Of a DNA stretch of 64,000 nt, positions 9,526 to 19,539 are shown piece after piece (the stretch's first letter is position 1; the number at the start of each line of letters is the position of its first letter). The DNA lies in assembly GCF_051851555.1 (NCBI RefSeq), contig NZ_JBPDVH010000001.1:496001-560000 (forward strand), given 5' to 3'. The DNA comes from Lonepinella sp051851555. GTDB taxonomy: Bacteria; Pseudomonadota; Gammaproteobacteria; Enterobacterales; Pasteurellaceae. The notes under the pieces are model-generated. The model was not told the origin of the DNA. It saw nothing but the letters and a program-made list of their open reading frames with translations, and searched no databases. Both the position numbers and the translations under genes were made by a program.

Positions 9526-10755
9526 CTAAATTTTCTCAGCCAATTCCACAATTTTCAATGTCAATTCGCAAGATTTCTCAAAAGAGGAAATCGGCAGAAA
9601 TTCAAAGCGAGAGTGAAAATTGTGGGCTCCTGTAAAATAATTTGGTGTGGTGATACCTTTTACGGACAAGGCTGCTCCATCAGTACCGCCACGCATTGGG
9701 ATCACTTTTGGCGTGATATTGAGTCGTTCCATCGCTTGAAATAATAAATCAATAGAACGGCGATCTTCGGTTAAGGTGTTGGCAATATTGCCGTAAATAT
9801 CATTAACTTCAGCATGAATCTTTGCTCTTGGATAGCGAGCCTGAATCTGGTCCACTGCTTGATGGATAAAGGCTTTGCGATATTCAAAATTGTCTTTGTC
9901 AAAATCACGAATAGCAATTTGTAATTTTGCCTCTGATTGATTAGATTGCATACCGTTAAACCACCAATAACCTTGTTTTTGTTCGGTATGTTCTGGGGTT
10001 TGTTTCGGGTCAAATAAGGCAATAAAATCTTGAGCGATTAGAATGGGATTGACTAACACATTTTTTGCCGACATTGGGTGAGCCGCGACGCCTTGAATCC
10101 TTACCGTAGCCCCTGCGGCATTAAAGTTTTCATAGACAACTTCGCCCAATTCGCAACAATCAATGGTATACGCAAAATCAGGTTTAAACTTGGTTAAATC
10201 CAGTAATTTTGCCCCTTTTAACCCAATTTCTTCATCAGGCACAAAAGCGATATAAATATCACCCGTGGCGATATTATTTTCTTTGATAACCGAAAGTGCG
10301 GTCATCACATTGGCGACCGCAGATTTATTATCCGCCCCTAATACGCTTGTGCCGTCACTAAAAATAATATCCTGCTCTTGATAAGGCAGAATTTCAGGGT
10401 GTTCAGCGACGTTTAGCCAAATATTTTGCTCGGCATTTAAGCACAAATCTTGCCCTGTAAAATGCAAAATTTGTGGCTTGATATGAGGCGATAATGCCAC
10501 ATCCACAGTGTCCATATGAGTCACAAAACCAATAGGCGTGACATTCGGTTTGTTACCTTTTAAAAGTGCGGTGACATTGGCGTGAGAATCTATTTCCACA
10601 TTCACCAAACCCAATTCACGCAATTCTTGAGCTAATAATTCAGCCATTTGCCATTGTCCTTGCGTACTCGGTACTTGAGATTGTTTGGCATCACTTTGTG
10701 ACGTGACGGATAAATAACGAAAAAAACGTTCAATTAATTGATCTTTTAAAGTCAT
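9526..10755 (-). CDS. pepT: Peptidase T (tripeptide aminopeptidase)
   Basis: This is a cytoplasmic zinc aminotripeptidase of family M20B, 409 residues. The metal-site motif THMDTVDV has H80 and D82, and the active-site EE lies in VPDEEIG near residues 172-178. It is preceded by the AbgT-family transporter with 11 bases between, so import of a small peptide-like substrate and its hydrolysis are probably coupled. Confidence 0.95.
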   Translation of the reverse strand: MTLKDQLIERFFRYLSVTSQSDAKQSQVPSTQGQWQMAELLAQELRELGLVNVEIDSHANVTALLKGNKPNVTPIGFVTHMDTVDVALSPHIKPQILHFTGQDLCLNAEQNIWLNVAEHPEILPYQEQDIIFSDGTSVLGADNKSAVANVMTALSVIKENNIATGDIYIAFVPDEEIGLKGAKLLDLTKFKPDFAYTIDCCELGEVVYENFNAAGATVRIQGVAAHPMSAKNVLVNPILIAQDFIALFDPKQTPEHTEQKQGYWWFNGMQSNQSEAKLQIAIRDFDKDNFEYRKAFIHQAVDQIQARYPRAKIHAEVNDIYGNIANTLTEDRRSIDLLFQAMERLNITPKVIPMRGGTDGAALSVKGITTPNYFTGAHNFHSRFEFLPISSFEKSCELTLKIVELAEKI

Positions 10756-10766
10756 TTTTTTATTCC

Positions 10767-12314
10767 TTAATTTACTCGTGGATACACATAATCAGCATCA
10801 AAACCTAGCGGAATGCCCAATCCCCAATACACATATAAAAGTGCAGTGAGAACAATGAAAAGCCCAATAGTATAAGGGATCATCATGGAACACAGCGTGC
10901 CTACCCCTGCGTTTTTACAGTAACGTTGGCAATAGGAGATCAGCAAAGGATAGAACGCAAACATTGGTGTTGACACATTCATGACGGAATCACTCAGGCG
11001 GAAAGCCGCTTGGGTTAATTCAGGCGAAATATTCACGGACATTAACATTGGCACAAGAATTGGCGATAAAATCGCCCATTTGGAGGTGGCGGAAGTAATA
11101 ATGATGTTTAATAATAGGGTTAGCACTAACACGCCAAAAATCGTGATACCTGATGGCATTTGCAAGGATTTCAAAAATTCCGCCCCCGATAACGCAATGA
11201 GTGAGCCAATACCTGAACGGTTAAAGGAATATAAAAATTGGGCACAGAAAAAACTAAATACAATAAACGGCACTAAGGTATGGGTGATTTTTTCCATAGA
11301 TTTGGTGACAGTTCGGGTATCTTTGAACGTTTTTGCTAATACCCCATAAATCAAAGACGGCACAGCAAAAAACAGCAACAATAACGGTACAATCATTTGC
11401 ATAATTGGGGCTTTCGGACTTGTTAATAATCCGTTGGGATCTCGCAATAGAGAATCTGAGGGATAAGCCAATAGGGTTAAACCTAGAGCCATGACAATAA
11501 ATACCGAACTTGCCCAATGAAACGCTTTTAATTCTTGTGCAGAGGGCGGATTGATGGAAAGTTCTTCTGAATCTAAATCCTGATCTAATGGCATCATTTT
11601 ATGTAATCTTGGCTCAACGATTTTATCGGTAATATACCAACAAGTGGCGATGACAAAAATTGTTCCGCCTAAGCTAAAAAAGTAATTGCCCAAAATATTG
11701 ACTTCATAACTTGGGTCAATAATATGTGACGCATTTTGGGTAAAACCTTGAATCACAGGATCAATAATTGATGGCGTAAAACTGGCAGTAAATCCGCCTG
11801 CTAATCCCGCAAACGAAGCGGCAATCCCAGCCAATGGATGCTTGCCTAAACTGTAGAAAATTAAGGCAGAAACAGGCATTAAAATCACATAAGCAGAATC
11901 GGCAATCACATGAGCAAACACGGAAACCACTAGAATGGCAGGTGTCACCATTTTTTTCGGAATCACATTTAATGCTCGGCTCATTCCCACATTTAAAAAA
12001 CCACTGGCTTCAGCAATACCAATTCCCAAGGTTGCCACAATGGTAATGCCTAAGGGTGGGAAATTAATAAAATTTTTGGTAAGTTCGGTGAAAAAAGTGA
12101 GAATTTCTGAGGGTTGAAATAAATTCACAATTTCCAATGGTTTTTTGCTAACGGGATTGAGATAATCAAAATGCAAATAAGACAATCCCCAAGACAACAA
12201 CCAGCAAATCACAGTTGCATAAATAAACAACATAGTAATATCGGGGAGTTTATTGCCAATATATTCAATCCGTTGTAACCAATCTCGGTTAGTTTTTTGT
12301 TTGTTGACAGTCAT
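10767..12314 (-). CDS. AbgT-family transporter
   Basis: This inner-membrane protein of 515 residues with about 12 hydrophobic segments belongs to the AbgT (p-aminobenzoyl-glutamate transporter) family; the segment ADSAYVILMPVSALIFYSLG near residue 140 and the conserved GIPLGFDADYVYPRVN-type end fit. Family members are described as importing p-aminobenzoyl-glutamate or exporting sulfonamides. Pairing with pepT instead of abgA/abgB suggests a di- or tripeptide-like substrate, which is inference. A perfect CRP site lies 75 bases upstream. Confidence 0.85.
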   Translation of the reverse strand: MTVNKQKTNRDWLQRIEYIGNKLPDITMLFIYATVICWLLSWGLSYLHFDYLNPVSKKPLEIVNLFQPSEILTFFTELTKNFINFPPLGITIVATLGIGIAEASGFLNVGMSRALNVIPKKMVTPAILVVSVFAHVIADSAYVILMPVSALIFYSLGKHPLAGIAASFAGLAGGFTASFTPSIIDPVIQGFTQNASHIIDPSYEVNILGNYFFSLGGTIFVIATCWYITDKIVEPRLHKMMPLDQDLDSEELSINPPSAQELKAFHWASSVFIVMALGLTLLAYPSDSLLRDPNGLLTSPKAPIMQMIVPLLLLFFAVPSLIYGVLAKTFKDTRTVTKSMEKITHTLVPFIVFSFFCAQFLYSFNRSGIGSLIALSGAEFLKSLQMPSGITIFGVLVLTLLLNIIITSATSKWAILSPILVPMLMSVNISPELTQAAFRLSDSVMNVSTPMFAFYPLLISYCQRYCKNAGVGTLCSMMIPYTIGLFIVLTALLYVYWGLGIPLGFDADYVYPRVN

Positions 12315-12388
12315 TTAATCACCTCTCATTAATTTCTTGTAACAGGATTCATTCTATTACGAAAAAATAAATTTTTGCATAATTATTT

Positions 12389-12404
12389 TGTGAGAAAGAT
12401 CACA
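12389..12404. promoter_or_regulatory. Candidate CRP site between abgT-like gene and tsuA-like gene
   Basis: TGTGAGAAAGATCACA matches TGTGA-N6-TCACA at all ten positions. It lies in the 215-base divergent space and could serve either gene. Confidence 0.75.
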
Positions 12405-12529
12405 AAATTGACAAAAAAGTGGTTTTTTATAGCTAAACTGAATAACACAAAGAAAAAAGTTATTGGTTGAGAGTGGTGAAATTTTTGCATAATTTAACCA
12501 TACTTCAATTTATATTAAAGGAACAAAGA

Positions 12530-13546
12530 ATGATAACAGGCTTACTTTGCGGATTTGTATTTGGTTTTGTGTTGCAACGTGGACGTTTTTGTATCACAGG
12601 GGCATTTCGTGATATGTATGTGACCAAAAGTAAAAAAATGTTTATTGCGTTGCTGATTGCAATTAGTGTGCAGTCTGTAGGATTTTTCTTATTTAAAGAA
12701 TGGGGAATTATTGCTGTTGAACCCGCAGAAAATTTTGCTCCCTTGGCAGTGATTGTTGGGGCTTTTGTATTCGGTATCGGTATTGTACTGGCTGGTGGTT
12801 GTGCTACTGGTACTTGGTATCGTGCAGGCGAAGGCTTGATTGGTAGTTGGGTTGCCCTGATTTTTTATATGTTATTCAGTGCGATGATGCGAACTGGTCC
12901 ATTGGGGGATTTTAATACCGCTTTGCGAAGTATTGAAATTGAGCAAAGAACGCTTTACCAAAGTTTTGGCATTTCGCCGTGGATTTTAGTTGTGTTGTTA
13001 AGTGCGATCACGATTTGGGCAACTTATCACCAACTCATTAAACCACAAGCTAAAATTGCGACACTGAAAGCCAAAAAATCAGGCATTGCTCATTTATTAT
13101 TTGAAAAACGTTGGCATCCGTTTGTCACCGCTATTTTAGTTGGTGTAATAGCTCTTTTTGCTTGGCCACTAAGCCTTGCCACAGGACGTGAATTTGGCTT
13201 AGGCATTACAGGTCCTTCCGCCAATATTATGCAATATTTAGTCATTGGCGATACCAAATTTATCAACTGGGGCGTATTTTTAGTGTTGGGTATTCTACTC
13301 GGCTCTTTTGTCGCCGCCAAAGGTAGCAACGAATTTCGTTTCCGTGTGCCTGATGTAAAAACGATTTTATATAGTGTTATTGGCGGTACGGCTATGGGTA
13401 TCGGCGCATCTTTAGCTGGTGGTTGTTCTATTGGTAACGGTTTAGTTGAAACTGCTTTTTTCTCATGGCAAGGTTGGGTGTCATTACCGTTGATGATTTT
13501 GGGGACTTGGGTAGCGGCGTATTTTACGATTGTGAGAAGACGGTAG
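12530..13546 (+). CDS. YeeE/YedE-family sulfur-compound transporter (TsuA-like)
   Basis: This 338-residue inner-membrane protein is made of two similar halves. It carries the family motifs GRFCITGAFRD near the start, AGGCATGTWYRAGEG near residue 90 and AGGCSIGNG near residue 300, with conserved cysteines thought to relay thiosulfate or other sulfur species. The ATG at 12530 is preferred because AAAGGA lies seven bases upstream; a TTG at 12467 would add 21 residues without a good ribosome-binding site. No TusA-like partner is adjacent. The substrate is inferred from the family only. Confidence 0.82.
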   Translation: MITGLLCGFVFGFVLQRGRFCITGAFRDMYVTKSKKMFIALLIAISVQSVGFFLFKEWGIIAVEPAENFAPLAVIVGAFVFGIGIVLAGGCATGTWYRAGEGLIGSWVALIFYMLFSAMMRTGPLGDFNTALRSIEIEQRTLYQSFGISPWILVVLLSAITIWATYHQLIKPQAKIATLKAKKSGIAHLLFEKRWHPFVTAILVGVIALFAWPLSLATGREFGLGITGPSANIMQYLVIGDTKFINWGVFLVLGILLGSFVAAKGSNEFRFRVPDVKTILYSVIGGTAMGIGASLAGGCSIGNGLVETAFFSWQGWVSLPLMILGTWVAAYFTIVRRR

Positions 13547-13549
13547 CAA

Positions 13550-13587
13550 AACACCGCACTTTATTAAAAAATATAAGGTGCGGTATT
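13550..13587. terminator. Bidirectional terminator between tsuA-like gene and fucP
   Basis: ACCGCAC (13553-13559) pairs with GTGCGGT (13578-13584) around an AT-rich loop. Only the first copy is a full uptake core; the second has AGGTGCGGT. It lies between convergent genes. Confidence 0.55.
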
Positions 13588-13608
13588 TGGGCATAGTAAA
13601 CAAGATTT

Positions 13609-14895
13609 TTATCTCAACACTTTCCAACATCTAAACCCATAAACTGCAATCACCACAAAACAAATCAAGGGCAAGATAAAGGAAAAATTGACGGCTGGCA
13701 TATTGGCGACTGTGCCTAAATCAATAATCATTCCTTGCAATGGTGGCATTAATGCACCGCCGACAATTGCCATTACGAGTCCTGCTGCACCTAAGGCAGA
13801 TTCTTCTCGTTGACCATCTAAGGCAATGCCGTAAATGGTTGGGAACATTAAGGACATAAAGCCTGATGTGAGAATTAAGCAATATAAGCCAAGAACACCA
13901 TCAATAAACATTACACCTAAGATTGAGCAGAATCCCCCAATAGCAAAAGTAAATAACATCAATTCTGCTTTGAGATATTTCATTAATGATGTACTGATAA
14001 AACGGCTACAAATAAAGATCGCCATTGCAATAATATTGAAATTTTGCCCTTCTGCTTTGCTAAATCCAAGACGTTCAGCGTATTGAATGATGAATGTCCA
14101 ACACATAATTTGCACGCCCACATAAAATACTTGAGCTATTACTCCTTCACGGTATTTGGCATTGCTAATCAAGCGATTAAAAGATGTTTTAAATGAAATA
14201 CTGCCATTCTCACAGACTTTTGTGGTTGGCATTTTGTAAAGTGCAATGATTAAGAAAATAACCAAGACCACACAACCAATCGCCAAATACGGATTACGAA
14301 TAATCGCTAAATCGTGAGTTTTGACCACCGCTTTTTCAGCCGCTGAAAGCGTATGGAAAATCACATTGCCTGCAGCATCACGTTTTTCGGAATCTAAGTT
14401 GGTTAGCACCAATTGCGATGCAATAAACATCCCTGTAATGGAACCTAGCGGATTAAAGGATTGAGCAAAGTTCAAGCGGCGAGTGGCGGTGGCAGGATCG
14501 CCCATTGAAAGAATATATGGGTTAGCGGTGGTTTCTAAAAAGGCTAAGCCAAAGGTTAAAATATATAAAGAAAGTAAGAAGTAGTTAAATTCTTCGTATA
14601 ATGCAGCTGGATAAAATAAAAATGCCCCGACCGCATATAATGCCAAGCCCAATAATACACCGGCTTTATAGCTATAACGACTGGCAAATAATGCGGCTGG
14701 AATCGCCATTGTGCCGTAGCCACCATAAAAGGCAAATTGCACCAATGCCGCTTCTGATGCAGGAATTTCCATTACGGTTTGGAACACGGCAACCATTGGG
14801 TTGGTGATGTCGTTGGCAAATCCCCAAAGGGCAAATAAGGTGGTGATTAAGATAAAGGGTACAACAAATTTTTTCTCTAACACTTTCGTAGTCAT
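13609..14895 (-). CDS. fucP: L-fucose permease
   Basis: FucP is an L-fucose:proton symporter of the major facilitator superfamily. The ATG at 14895 is chosen because AAGGAA sits seven bases upstream and gives 428 residues starting MTTKVLEKKFVVPF, close to E. coli FucP; an upstream start would run into fucA. About 12 TM segments are visible, with GFANDITNPMVAVFQ in TM1 and the FLETTANPYI motif near residue 150. It is the last gene of the fucI-K-U-A-P operon, 26 bases behind fucA. Confidence 0.94.
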   Translation of the reverse strand: MTTKVLEKKFVVPFILITTLFALWGFANDITNPMVAVFQTVMEIPASEAALVQFAFYGGYGTMAIPAALFASRYSYKAGVLLGLALYAVGAFLFYPAALYEEFNYFLLSLYILTFGLAFLETTANPYILSMGDPATATRRLNFAQSFNPLGSITGMFIASQLVLTNLDSEKRDAAGNVIFHTLSAAEKAVVKTHDLAIIRNPYLAIGCVVLVIFLIIALYKMPTTKVCENGSISFKTSFNRLISNAKYREGVIAQVFYVGVQIMCWTFIIQYAERLGFSKAEGQNFNIIAMAIFICSRFISTSLMKYLKAELMLFTFAIGGFCSILGVMFIDGVLGLYCLILTSGFMSLMFPTIYGIALDGQREESALGAAGLVMAIVGGALMPPLQGMIIDLGTVANMPAVNFSFILPLICFVVIAVYGFRCWKVLR

Positions 14896-14921
14896 AGGAT
14901 GTTCCTTCTTAAAATAAGCGG

Positions 14922-15572
14922 TTATTTTTCTTCCACCCAAGAACCATAGGATTTGAATTTTTCTAACACAATATCCATTTGTTCTTTGTTGAGCGTTGGA
15001 ATCGGTTTGCCAGTGGCGAGTAATTTCAAATACCATTCGGCAATGACTTCCACTTCTTGGGCAATGTGCAAGGCTTTATCAAGGGTTTTCTCGGTGGTGA
15101 TTAAGCCGTGATGAGCCAGTAAAATCGCTTTGCTGTGTTTAATGCCTTCTCGCACATAATCGGAAAGCTGATGCGTACCGAAGGTGGCATAAGGCACGCA
15201 AGGAATGTGATCCGTGCCAGTGACCGCAATCATATAGTGAATGGCTGGGATTTTTTCTCCCAAGATGGACACGGCTGCACAATTCAAAGCGTGGTTATGC
15301 ACCACCACATTCATTTCAGGGCGTGCTTCATACACCGCCAAATGAAATTGCCACTCGCTAGACGGTAATTTGCCGTCTTCGTGCTTGCCGTTGTTATCCA
15401 CATACACAATGCTGTCTTCGGTCATTTCTTCATAAGGCGTGCCTGTTGGGGTGATGAGCATACCGTCTTGATAACGTACGCTTACATTGCCTGCGGTGCC
15501 TTGATTTAACCCCATTCGGGTCATCGCTAAACAGGTGTCTATAATTTGTCTGGAAAGTTGTTTTCTGTTCAT
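14922..15572 (-). CDS. fucA: L-fuculose-1-phosphate aldolase
   Basis: FucA is a class II zinc aldolase that cleaves fuculose-1-P to dihydroxyacetone phosphate and L-lactaldehyde. At 216 residues it has the usual length. Zinc-ligand histidines are visible in VVHNHALNC (about 90-98) and LLAHHGLI (about 150-157), with the catalytic glutamate in the YEEMTEDS region. It is separated by 21 bases from fucU upstream. Confidence 0.96.
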   Translation of the reverse strand: MNRKQLSRQIIDTCLAMTRMGLNQGTAGNVSVRYQDGMLITPTGTPYEEMTEDSIVYVDNNGKHEDGKLPSSEWQFHLAVYEARPEMNVVVHNHALNCAAVSILGEKIPAIHYMIAVTGTDHIPCVPYATFGTHQLSDYVREGIKHSKAILLAHHGLITTEKTLDKALHIAQEVEVIAEWYLKLLATGKPIPTLNKEQMDIVLEKFKSYGSWVEEK

Positions 15573-15593
15573 TTTTTATTCCTTGTTACTGCT

Positions 15594-16028
15594 TTATTTC
15601 ACAGGCGTTACGCCTTTTTTCAGAATAATATTGCCGTATTTCGCCAGCTCGCCCGTAATCACTACGGCGTAAGCGGTTTTGGCTCGTTCATAAAAAGCAA
15701 AGCGTTCAATGCGTGTTAAATTTGGTACGTTTCCCACCGCAGTTTGAATGGCATTGAGATAGCGTTTTTCCACATCAGGATCGAGCGTATCGCTTTGCAC
15801 GGCTTGCATCATAATTAAGGGTGCATCTACATAGCTGTCATATTCAAATAATGGGCTAATGCCTGTGAGTAAGGTTGCGACATCAATACCATCAGCACGG
15901 ATAACTCGGTGATGTAATTGATGAGCAGGAAAATGGGCATCGGATAATACAATTTCATCGCCGTGTCCCATTTCGGCAAGGGTTTTGAGTAACTCAGGGG
16001 AAATCGCAGGATGAATACCTTTTAACAT
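15594..16028 (-). CDS. fucU: L-fucose mutarotase
   Basis: FucU interconverts alpha and beta anomers of L-fucose to feed FucI. The 144-residue RbsD/FucU-family protein has the typical start MLKGIHPAISPELL, the LSDAHFPA segment (30s) and RIERFAFYERA near the C-terminus. It starts 14 bases after fucK. Confidence 0.96.
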   Translation of the reverse strand: MLKGIHPAISPELLKTLAEMGHGDEIVLSDAHFPAHQLHHRVIRADGIDVATLLTGISPLFEYDSYVDAPLIMMQAVQSDTLDPDVEKRYLNAIQTAVGNVPNLTRIERFAFYERAKTAYAVVITGELAKYGNIILKKGVTPVK

Positions 16029-16042
16029 AGTTTTCTCCTTGT

Positions 16043-17515
16043 TTAATGTTTTGTTTGTTCAAATTGGACAAAAAGTGCGGTGTAATTTTCAGCATTTTTT
16101 GACGGATAAATGCGGTGTTTCTTGGCTTGCATTTGCTGTTGAGCTTGTTCTGGCGTGTCGTAAACACCTACAGCGGCTAAGGTAAACATTGCCGCACCTA
16201 ACACGGTGCTTTCGGCTACGTCCACAATATCCAATGGCAATCCCAATACATCCGCTCGGATTTGATTCCATAAGCGATTTTTCGAACCGCCACCGACACA
16301 AATCAGGCTTTCTGCTTTAAAATCGCTGACCTGTTCTAATCGGGTTAAGCCTTGTTTTAATTGGTATGCCATATATTCCAAGGTCGCACGGTAAATTTGC
16401 CCACGCTTGCTGTGCATTGACAGCCCGATAATTTCACCCACACTGACTTGTTGATCGCTGTTGAACACGCCTTGCAAGCTCACGCCACCTGATCCAGCAG
16501 GTTGGCTTTCGCCTTCGGAAATCATTGTGTCGTAATATTTTTCTGTACCCGCCACATCCGCAAACAACAATTTACCGATCCATTCCAACACGCCCGAACC
16601 AATCCATTGCACCGCAGGGTTATAGCCACCGAATTTCGCATCAAATTCCGTGGTTAAACCTTGATGAATGGTATTAAAATCGGGTTTGGCTTGTTGGGTA
16701 CGAGCCATCAAAATTTCCCAGGTTCCCGAACTGAGAACAGGCTGATTCAAGGTTGCCCCCGAACCAAACACCGCAAATTGGGTATCGTGTCCGCACGAAA
16801 TCACAGGGATTGGATTTAAACCCAATTGACGGCAAAGCTCATCGGATAAAACCCCCACTTTTTCGCCCGCACTTTTCATTGGTGGGAAATGTTGAGCGGT
16901 TAAACCGAGCAGTTTAAGCACGTCTGGATCCCAATCTTGTGTGGCAAGATTGGTCATCATTGATGTGCCTGCCATTGTGCGATCGGTCGTCCATTCGCCA
17001 GTTAAAAAGTGATTTAACATTGACGAAATAAACACCCATTTATCCATTTTGGCGAAAATAGTCGGTTGATTTTCTTTTAACCAAAGCAATTTAAACAGCG
17101 TATTAAAACTGTACAGCCCAATGCCGTTGCGTTGATAAAGTGCGTTAAGATCAAGGTATTGCTCGATATTTTGCATTATTGGCACGGTGCGTGGGCATTT
17201 CCACGAGATAATCGGGTAAAGCGGATTGCCATTCTTATCAAAAGGGGCTCCGTCCACGCCAAAGGTGGTGACACCAATGCCTTTAATGCAATCAAGGGCA
17301 ATGTCTTGAGCTTTTAAATCGGCTAAGGTTTTTTCCGCACAGGTAGTCAGTTTTTGGCAAATTTCCGCAAAATCCCAAATGTGATAGTCAGGGTTTTCTT
17401 GCCCTGGTTGGGTGTGATTGGGTAAATGATGAAAGGCGATAATCTTGCCTTTTTCATCCATTGCAATGGTGCGTAAATTCGTCGCCCCACAGTCAAAGAT
17501 TAATGCTAATTGCAT
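16043..17515 (-). CDS. fucK: L-fuculokinase
   Basis: FucK phosphorylates L-fuculose at C1. It is a FGGY-family kinase of 490 residues if read from the ATG at 17515, which follows GGGGAG seven bases upstream; an alternative start adds five residues. The N-terminal ATP-site motif DCGATNLRT and the C-terminal CVGGGSKNRLWNQIRAD segment are typical. A hairpin built from uptake sequences lies in the gap between fucI and this gene. Confidence 0.95.
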   Translation of the reverse strand: MQLALIFDCGATNLRTIAMDEKGKIIAFHHLPNHTQPGQENPDYHIWDFAEICQKLTTCAEKTLADLKAQDIALDCIKGIGVTTFGVDGAPFDKNGNPLYPIISWKCPRTVPIMQNIEQYLDLNALYQRNGIGLYSFNTLFKLLWLKENQPTIFAKMDKWVFISSMLNHFLTGEWTTDRTMAGTSMMTNLATQDWDPDVLKLLGLTAQHFPPMKSAGEKVGVLSDELCRQLGLNPIPVISCGHDTQFAVFGSGATLNQPVLSSGTWEILMARTQQAKPDFNTIHQGLTTEFDAKFGGYNPAVQWIGSGVLEWIGKLLFADVAGTEKYYDTMISEGESQPAGSGGVSLQGVFNSDQQVSVGEIIGLSMHSKRGQIYRATLEYMAYQLKQGLTRLEQVSDFKAESLICVGGGSKNRLWNQIRADVLGLPLDIVDVAESTVLGAAMFTLAAVGVYDTPEQAQQQMQAKKHRIYPSKNAENYTALFVQFEQTKH

Positions 17516-17529
17516 AATGTTTCTCCCCA

Positions 17530-17570
17530 AGAGTGCGGTGCAAAAAATGATTAAATTTACACCGCACTTT
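17530..17570 (-). terminator. Intra-operon hairpin between fucI and fucK
   Basis: AGTGCGGTG (17532-17540) faces CACCGCACT (17560-17568), giving a 9-bp stem around a 19-base loop. On the transcribed strand no T-run follows, so partial attenuation or 3'-end protection of fucI mRNA is more likely than full termination. Confidence 0.5.
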
Positions 17571-17579
17571 CACCGTTAA

Positions 17580-19340
17580 TTATTTATACAACGCCCCAAA
17601 ATTCGCACAAGCACGGTAGTCTTGCCCTTCTTTATCTTGACCAAAACCATTCCACGAACTTGGACGGAACACTTGTTCGTCTTCCAAATTGTGCATACAA
17701 ACTGGAATCCGCAACATTGATGCAAGCGTGATTAAATCCGCCCCAACGTGTCCGTAAGTGGCGACACAGTGATTGGCTCCCCAATTTGCCATTACCGAAT
17801 ACACATCTTTAAATGCCCCTTTGCCGGTTAAACGTGGGGTAAACCAAGTGGTTGGCCAGGTTTGATCGGTACGTTTATTCAAAATGTCGTGAACCTTTTC
17901 AGGCAACTCAATGGACCAACCTTCGGCAATTTGTAGCACTGGGCCAACGCCTTTAATTAAGTTGATACGGTGCATAGTGAACGGCATTCCGCCTTTGGTT
18001 AAGAATTGAGAAGACAAACCGCCCCCACGGAAATATTCGTGAACCGCTTGACACCAACGAGTATGTTCTAAGCAACGTTTGCCATCCGCTTCGGTGACTG
18101 CCCACGCAGGTTTAATCACTGCGTTACCGTCTTTGTCTTGATGTTGACCTGTGCCATCCAATGCGGCAGAGCCTGAATTGATCAAATGAATAAAGCCTGC
18201 TTCTGGTCGCCAACCTGTGACACGTTCCACGGAATCTTCACTCCAATAAGTCCGCACATCGGCAAAAATTTGTGCCTGACCAGTCAATAAATGCCCGAAT
18301 AGCATATTTACGCCATTCAAAGAGTCATTTTCGGTCGCCATAATGTAAGGGGAGCGTACGCCGTTCCAGTCATAGGTAGAATTTAAAATGGCTTCTAAGA
18401 AATCACCGTTCGGTAAATGGTCTGTCCATTGACGTTGTCCTTGGAAACCTGCCGCAATAGCATTATGACCAAGGGATTCTTCCACAAAACCGAGTTCGGC
18501 AAGACGTGGATTACCCACCATTAAATCACGCGCAATAATGGTCATTTTCACCACATTGTCCCAAAGTTCTTCTTTTTCTTGGGCGGTGCGTTGATGTTCG
18601 GCTTTGTTGACATCAATGCCTTCTTTGCAATAGGTTTTCACCCATTCACGAGCGAGTTTAAATTCTTCTTCATCGTAAATTTTGCGGTCTAAACGGCGTT
18701 TGATTTCGGTCATATCCACATATTCATTCCGCATACCCAAATATTCTTGGAAGAATTGTTGATTGACGATAGACCCTGCAATCCCCATTGAAACTGAACC
18801 GATAGACAAATAGGATTTGCCCCGCAAGGTTGCCACCGCCAGCCCTGCACGAGCAAAACGCAATAATTTTTCACGCACATCAGTAGGAATGGATTGATCA
18901 TTGGCTTCTTGCACTTCCGTGCCATAAATAGAAAACGCTGGTAAGCCGAGTTGGTTATGTCCTGCCAAGGCTGCGGCTAAATACACTGCCCCAGGGCGTT
19001 CTGTACCGTTAAATCCCCAAATAGCTTTTGGCAAATGCGGATCCATATCAATGGTTTCTGAACCGTAGCACCAACAAGGGGTAACGGTAATCACTGCCCC
19101 GACATTTTCACGTTTGAATTTCTCCGCACAAGCCGCCGCTTCTGCTACGCCACCAATGGTGCTATCGGCGATCACGCATTGCACAAAGTCGCCATTGGGA
19201 TGACGGATTTCCGTTTGTAAGAGATGGGCAACGGCTTTCGCCATATTCATTGTTTGTTCTTCAAGGGATTCACGGACACCCATACGGCGACCATCAATGG
19301 TAGGACGAATACCAATTTTGATTTGAGTTGATGTAGTCAT
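17580..19340 (-). CDS. fucI: L-fucose isomerase
   Basis: FucI converts L-fucose to L-fuculose. At 586 residues it matches the hexameric Mn-dependent enzyme. The start MTTSTQIKIGIRPTIDGRRMGVRESLE and the IYGTEVQEANDQ and SSWNGFGQDKEGQDYRACANFGALYK segments are characteristic. It is the first structural gene behind the CRP site at 19442-19457. Confidence 0.97.
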   Translation of the reverse strand: MTTSTQIKIGIRPTIDGRRMGVRESLEEQTMNMAKAVAHLLQTEIRHPNGDFVQCVIADSTIGGVAEAAACAEKFKRENVGAVITVTPCWCYGSETIDMDPHLPKAIWGFNGTERPGAVYLAAALAGHNQLGLPAFSIYGTEVQEANDQSIPTDVREKLLRFARAGLAVATLRGKSYLSIGSVSMGIAGSIVNQQFFQEYLGMRNEYVDMTEIKRRLDRKIYDEEEFKLAREWVKTYCKEGIDVNKAEHQRTAQEKEELWDNVVKMTIIARDLMVGNPRLAELGFVEESLGHNAIAAGFQGQRQWTDHLPNGDFLEAILNSTYDWNGVRSPYIMATENDSLNGVNMLFGHLLTGQAQIFADVRTYWSEDSVERVTGWRPEAGFIHLINSGSAALDGTGQHQDKDGNAVIKPAWAVTEADGKRCLEHTRWCQAVHEYFRGGGLSSQFLTKGGMPFTMHRINLIKGVGPVLQIAEGWSIELPEKVHDILNKRTDQTWPTTWFTPRLTGKGAFKDVYSVMANWGANHCVATYGHVGADLITLASMLRIPVCMHNLEDEQVFRPSSWNGFGQDKEGQDYRACANFGALYK

Positions 19341-19441
19341 TTTTTTCCTTCCTTATTTTTTCTTTAACAAAAGAATTGATAGGAATATTGTTGATGAAAA
19401 AAATGAAAATCACCAATTTTTTGCAAAGTTTGTGTTGGATT

Positions 19442-19457
19442 TGTGATCTCGATCACA
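19442..19457 (-). promoter_or_regulatory. CRP site before fucI
   Basis: TGTGATCTCGATCACA is a full match to TGTGA-N6-TCACA, centred about 110 bases upstream of fucI. It fits cAMP-dependent expression of a sugar operon. Confidence 0.8.
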
Positions 19458-19490
19458 AAAAACGGTATAAAAATCGGTAAAAATAAGAAT

Positions 19491-19536
19491 TAAAATGACC
19501 GATATTTGTTTTGTATTTTACAAATCGGTCATTTTA
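19491..19536 (-). terminator. Hairpin between fucR and fucI
   Basis: TAAAATGACCGAT-AT-TTGT faces ACAAATCGGTCATTTTA, an inverted repeat with a two-base bulge and an 11-base loop. It begins four bases past the fucR stop and has A/T tails. It probably ends the fucR transcript but could also be a FucR operator. Confidence 0.6.
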
Positions 19537-19539
19537 TCA

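Noticed and set aside
12467..12529. Upstream TTG start for the YeeE/TsuA-like protein.
   Set aside because: The family begins at the MITGLLCGF segment, and the ATG at 12530 has the better ribosome-binding site.
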